Below, piece by piece: positions 3,801 through 6,721 of a stretch of 6,721 bases of DNA. Positions within the stretch are counted from its first letter, which is position 1. Every line of letters begins with the position of its first letter. The notes under the pieces were generated by a model. It saw only the letters and a program-made list of their open reading frames with translations, was not told where the DNA came from and did not search any database. The position numbers and the translations under genes were made by a program. The stretch comes from Clostridiaceae bacterium UBA6085 (GTDB lineage: Bacteria; Bacillota; Clostridia; Clostridiales; Clostridiaceae), in assembly GCA_002428605.1 (NCBI GenBank), contig DIXH01000047.1:1-6721 (forward strand), read 5' to 3'.

Positions 3801-6284
3801 TTAAATCTCTGTATTCTTGTATAGTATCTGCCTTGGTTTGGCTCCATCCTTGCCGGATATGACGCCTCTTTCCTCGAGCTGGTCCATGATCCTTGCAGCC
3901 CTGTTGTATCCTATCCTCATCCTTCTTTGAAGGAATGAAGTGGAGGCCTGCTGGTATTCGACTACGACCTTCACAGCCTCGTCGAACAGCTCGTCTCCGT
4001 CTTCCTCGGACTCGCCATCCTCTCTTCCCTTTTCGATATGGTTTATGATCTCTTCGCTATAAGAGAGCTCCGAATCAGGAACCTTGATCCTGGCAACTAT
4101 GGCTTCAACCTCTTCTTCAGAGATGAATGCCCCCTGGACTCTCTTCGGCTTCTGTTCTCCTACCGGATAATAAAGCATGTCGCCTTTCCCAAGAAGCTTT
4201 TCAGCCCCTCCTGAATCAAGGATCGTCCTCGAATCTATGGAGCTTGAAACAGCAAAGGATATCCTTGAAGGAATGTTAGCCTTGATTACACCAGTTATGA
4301 CATCAACTGACGGCCTCTGAGTAGCGATAACAAGATGCATGCCAGCTGCCCTCGCCATCTGTGCAAGCCTTGCAATATAGTCCTCTACCTCGTTTGCTGA
4401 CACCATCATAAGGTCCGCAAGCTCGTCTACGACTATAACTATATAAGGAAGCTTTGTAAGCTCCTTCTTCTTCTTTGCAAGCTCGTTATGGCTTTCTATG
4501 TTCCTTACGCCATATTCAGCAAAGCTCTGGTATCTTCTTGTCATCTCATTCACTGCCCAGTTGAGAGCGCCTGCAGCCTTCTTAGGGTCTGTGACCACAG
4601 GTATGAGTAGATGAGGTATGCCATTATATACGTTTAGCTCGACGACCTTGGGGTCCACCATGAGCAGCCTGACCTCGTCAGGATTGTACTTGTACAGGAT
4701 CGATATGATAAGGGAGTTAATGCAGACTGATTTTCCTGAGCCTGTCGCTCCTGCTATCAGCACATGTGGCATCTTTGTCAGGTCACCGATAATGCTCTCA
4801 CCGGAAATGTCTTTACCCAAAGCTACCGCAATCTTTTTCGTGGATTTCTGGAACTCCTTCGATTCGATGACTTCCCTGAGATAAACAGGAGTCGTCTCAC
4901 GGTTCGGGATCTCAATACCTACTGCAGCCTTACCCGGAATAGGAGCTTCAATCCTTACTCCGCTTGCCGCAAGCCCAAGGGCTATGTCATCAGAAAGGCT
5001 CACTATCCTGGACACCTTAACCCCTGCCTTTGGCTGGAGCTCATACCTTGTGACGGAAGGTCCCTTTGATACGTTGATGACATGTGCTTCTACCCCGAAG
5101 CTCATCAGTGTCTCCTCGAGCTTCCTGGCATTGTCCCTGATCTCAGTCATGTCCTCCCGCTCAAGCATTCCCTTGATGTTTTCCTTTAACAGGCCGATCT
5201 CGGGGTAATGGTACCTCGGCTTGGGCTTTTCCTTGACTCCCACACTCTCTATGTCTATATCGATCTGATGCCCTTTAAGCGGCACTAGGTCCTCAAAGTC
5301 TTCCTCCGGTTCTTCATGCTCTTCATGGAGAACCACCTCTACAGGTGCAGTTTGAATTATGATTTCAGGCTTCTTTTCTTCAGCCTTCACTTCTTCCTGC
5401 TGGATCTTCTCCTCAAGCACATTTATGAAAGGACTCTTCTGGAACCTTTCGGGATCAGGAAGGATTGCTTCAGCCTTGACTTCATTCCTGACCTCAGCCT
5501 TCGGTTCCTCACCCTTCTTCATAATGTCGAGGATCTTCATCTTCTCCTCAATCCGCTTCTCTTCCTCAAGCTTTCCCGCACCCTTCACTTCCTTATTAAG
5601 GGTCCTCTTCATCATCATGTCTCTGGTTGCAAGCCTTACCTGGTTGCCCTTCCTGAGCGAGTCGTAGACGGTCGTGTTGAAGACGAGGACTCCTGAAAGT
5701 ATGGCAAGGCATCCTGCGACTATGTAGCCACCTACCGGCCCAATGAGCCTGTAAAGAGGAGTCGCGAAAATCAGGCCCAGGATACCTCCGTGATACCTGT
5801 CCTCAAGGTTCAGGAGATTCTTCATTGTCGTGAAGAATCCAACCGAATGGATGCTCTCCATCCTGTTGAGTGACATGATCATTGCTACGGTCGTAATTAG
5901 CAGCATCGCGCCGTAGGTTCTCCTGTTTGAAAATATTCCCGGTCTTCTAAGTATCAGGGAAACTCCTGACAGCAGGAACAGGAGAGGCACCACATATGCA
6001 GTTATTCCGAATGCTGCAAATACCGCTTCACCTATGGTTTTGCCGAGAACTCCTGAATTTCCCGAAAAAAGGGTCACTCCTATGAATATGCCGGTACCCG
6101 TCAGGGCGAGGCCGAGCATTTCTCCTCCGAATATATCATCCTTCTTCTTTGCTGTAGCCTTAGCTGCAGACCTTGCTGCAGTCTTTGCAGCAGTCTTTCG
6201 GGTTCCGCTTCTTTTGGCAGTCGAAGCCTTAGCATTCGGCTTGGCGCTTATCCTCGCAGCAGGCTTCCTTGCAGCTTCCTTCAA
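3801..6284 (-). CDS. ftsK: FtsK/SpoIIIE-family DNA translocase
   Basis: A membrane-anchored hexameric ATPase that pumps chromosomal DNA through the closing septum (and into the forespore in spore formers). The 827 residues show in order: a Lys/Ala-rich cytoplasmic tail (1-49), about four membrane segments (roughly 55-76, 88-112, 123-139, 166-203), a charged Glu/Lys linker (about 205-355), the alpha/beta motor with Walker A GATGSGKS (512-519) and Walker B VIVVDELADL (Asp620-Glu621), the conserved ATQRPSVDVITG (654-665), and the DNA-reading gamma winged helix (about 765-822, FLQRRMRIGYNRAARIMDQLE). The TTG start at 6284 is supported by AAGGAGG 7 bases upstream (6292-6298); the next Met is residue 56, at the start of the first membrane helix. 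SpoIIIE and FtsK cannot be told apart here. It heads a unit with pgsA. Confidence 0.96.
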   Translation of the reverse strand: MKEAARKPAARISAKPNAKASTAKRSGTRKTAAKTAARSAAKATAKKKDDIFGGEMLGLALTGTGIFIGVTLFSGNSGVLGKTIGEAVFAAFGITAYVVPLLFLLSGVSLILRRPGIFSNRRTYGAMLLITTVAMIMSLNRMESIHSVGFFTTMKNLLNLEDRYHGGILGLIFATPLYRLIGPVGGYIVAGCLAILSGVLVFNTTVYDSLRKGNQVRLATRDMMMKRTLNKEVKGAGKLEEEKRIEEKMKILDIMKKGEEPKAEVRNEVKAEAILPDPERFQKSPFINVLEEKIQQEEVKAEEKKPEIIIQTAPVEVVLHEEHEEPEEDFEDLVPLKGHQIDIDIESVGVKEKPKPRYHYPEIGLLKENIKGMLEREDMTEIRDNARKLEETLMSFGVEAHVINVSKGPSVTRYELQPKAGVKVSRIVSLSDDIALGLAASGVRIEAPIPGKAAVGIEIPNRETTPVYLREVIESKEFQKSTKKIAVALGKDISGESIIGDLTKMPHVLIAGATGSGKSVCINSLIISILYKYNPDEVRLLMVDPKVVELNVYNGIPHLLIPVVTDPKKAAGALNWAVNEMTRRYQSFAEYGVRNIESHNELAKKKKELTKLPYIVIVVDELADLMMVSANEVEDYIARLAQMARAAGMHLVIATQRPSVDVITGVIKANIPSRISFAVSSSIDSRTILDSGGAEKLLGKGDMLYYPVGEQKPKRVQGAFISEEEVEAIVARIKVPDSELSYSEEIINHIEKGREDGESEEDGDELFDEAVKVVVEYQQASTSFLQRRMRIGYNRAARIMDQLEERGVISGKDGAKPRQILYKNTEI

Positions 6285-6291
6285 ATGGACC

Positions 6292-6298
6292 CCTCCTT
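6292..6298 (-). promoter_or_regulatory. Ribosome binding site that fixes the ftsK TTG start
   Basis: AAGGAGG on the minus strand lies 7 bases before the TTG at 6284. No ATG or GTG is available at this distance, so TTG is the start and the Lys/Ala-rich tail is really translated. Confidence 0.8.
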
Positions 6299-6303
6299 CC
6301 TGT

Positions 6304-6321
6304 GGCGGATGCTTACCCGCC
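6304..6321. repeat. GC-rich hairpin in the ftsK leader
   Basis: GGCGG (6304-6308) pairs with CCGCC (6317-6321) around an 8-base loop, five consecutive G-C pairs. It ends 5 bases upstream of the ftsK SD in an otherwise A+T-rich region. It could influence ftsK translation or mRNA stability; nothing in the sequence proves a role. Confidence 0.45.
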
Positions 6322-6334
6322 TATCATGAGTATA

Positions 6335-6363
6335 ATTTTAGCATATATTCAAGATTATTTGAA
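6335..6363 (-). promoter_or_regulatory. Candidate promoter of the ftsK-pgsA unit
   Basis: On the minus strand TTCAAA (6363-6358) as -35, a 17-base spacer, and TAAAAT (6340-6335) as -10, preceded by TGC, giving the extended -10 form TGnTAAAAT. Start would fall near 6328 with a leader of about 44 bases. The -35 box is weak, but the extended -10 compensates. Confidence 0.5.
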
Positions 6364-6413
6364 ATGGAATCAGGCCTGTTGCGGCATTTAATCATGACCG
6401 GTGAACCTTTGTA

Positions 6414-6428
6414 AGTAACAGTGTTACT
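6414..6428. promoter_or_regulatory. Perfect 15-bp palindrome, operator-like
   Basis: AGTAACA-G-TGTTACT is a perfect 7+1+7 dyad, the form often bound by dimeric repressors such as TetR-family proteins. It lies 51 bases upstream of the candidate ftsK -35 box and about 126 bases upstream of the promoter of the divergent right-hand gene. As an RNA hairpin it would have only 6 bp and a 3-base loop with no proper U-run, so a terminator is less likely. Confidence 0.5.
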
Positions 6429-6553
6429 CTTTTCGGATTGTTATGGATCATGAAATATTACCATTAATAATATAATAGCGAAATGTATGTACTCCATGAT
6501 AATATCAGATCCTCACATAACACGAATTTTTATTTGATTTTCAAGTTAATCGT

Positions 6554-6582
6554 TTGTCTTTTTCTGTATAATCAGATATAAT
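6554..6582 (+). promoter_or_regulatory. Sigma-A-like promoter of the right-edge gene
   Basis: TTGTCT (6554-6559) as -35, a 17-base spacer and a perfect TATAAT (6577-6582) as -10. Start near 6589 gives a leader of about 80 bases ending in the GGAGG SD. A second TATAAT at 6567-6572 lacks a matching -35 box. Confidence 0.7.
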
Positions 6583-6670
6583 ACCATGTGTATCAGGGCT
6601 GACTTTGAAGTTGATTCTGATGCAAATTATAAATCCTTAATGTTAATGCCAATTTACCGGAGGAATTTTG

Positions 6671-6721
6671 ATGAACAAACGAAACGCTTTGTTTTTCCTG
6701 GCTCCCGGACTCGTACTTCTG
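6671..6721 (+). CDS. N-terminus of a membrane protein, probably ABC-transporter permease (partial)
   Basis: Only 17 codons are visible: MNKRNALFFLAPGLVLL. The ATG has GGAGG 7 bases upstream (6659-6663) and a consensus promoter further up, so it is a real gene start. A short basic N-terminus followed by FFLAPGLVLL is the usual opening of MalF/UgpA-type sugar ABC permeases, whose first membrane helix starts this way. The assignment rests on that opening alone. It is divergent from ftsK and may begin an operon to the right of the window. Confidence 0.5.
   Translation, partial: MNKRNALFFLAPGLVLL

Larger units (their letters stand above)
6285..6670. other. Divergent intergenic region between ftsK and the right-edge gene
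   Basis: This 386-base stretch is A+T-rich and holds the two divergent promoters, the ftsK leader hairpin and the 15-bp palindrome. A smaller 11-bp dyad, TGATA-A-TATCA (6497-6507), is also present but is weak. I see no ORF with an RBS, no tRNA and no riboswitch I recognise. Confidence 0.6.

Noticed and set aside
3233..3862. Plus-strand 209-residue frame opposite pgsA
   Set aside because: It lies antisense to a clear pgsA and overlaps the ftsK 3' end; no RBS or family resemblance is visible.
5316..5696. Plus-strand frames of 126 and 102 residues opposite the ftsK linker
   Set aside because: They mirror the Glu/Lys-rich linker codons of ftsK, which give long Leu/Ser/Phe-rich antisense frames by composition alone.
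6034..6414. Plus-strand 126-residue Ala-rich hydrophobic frame opposite the ftsK start
   Set aside because: Its Ala/Leu richness is the complement of the Lys/Ala codons of the FtsK tail; there is no convincing RBS.
1..6721. CRISPR array, tRNA, rRNA or riboswitch
   Set aside because: No regularly spaced direct repeats, no cloverleaf-like segments and no recognisable conserved aptamer core were seen on either strand.

Overview
The window looks like a chromosomal segment from a low-to-moderate G+C Gram-positive anaerobe of the Clostridia. This is inferred from the SpoIIIE/FtsK-type translocase followed directly by pgsA, strong AGGAGG-type ribosome binding sites, TTG starts, and consensus sigma-A-like promoters. 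I cannot name the genus. Nearly all coding capacity is on the minus strand, so gene order reads from high to low coordinates.

Layout from the right. At the extreme right edge (6671 onward, plus strand) are the first 17 codons of a membrane protein, probably an ABC-transporter permease, with its own promoter and ribosome binding site. A 386-base divergent intergenic region follows; it holds promoters for both directions and a perfect 15-bp palindrome. Next comes a complete ftsK/spoIIIE gene (3801-6284, minus), which has an unusual Lys/Ala-rich N-terminal tail. It is followed after 38 bases by pgsA (3172-3762, minus). These two look like one transcription unit of core functions: chromosome translocation and phosphatidylglycerol synthesis.

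Below pgsA the content becomes accessory. A 327-base non-coding stretch carries a strong hairpin, a 12-codon mini-ORF and a good promoter with a 9-bp inverted repeat across the transcription start. This promoter drives a visibly A+T-richer gene for a 450-residue archaeal-type ATPase with a DUF234-like, PD-(D/E)XK-type C-terminus (1492-2844). About 70 bases after that gene begins an IS200/IS605-family element. It has a candidate left end at 1416/1417 (TTGAT plus a subterminal imperfect palindrome), a complete Y1 HUH transposase gene tnpA (852-1253), and the first 271 codons of an intact tnpB frame that runs off the left edge (1-814). The tnpB start is a TTG set by an SD of the form GGAGGTGA.

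The genes appear to form a conserved ftsK-pgsA core interrupted downstream by accessory DNA, where many Firmicutes carry cinA/recA. The mobile element is a TnpA/TnpB pair: single-strand transposition by TnpA, and RNA-guided nuclease activity by TnpB. I see no clear previously undescribed system. The most interesting leads are the ATPase gene with its operator-like dyad, the IS left end, and the unexplained hairpin and mini-ORF upstream of the ATPase.
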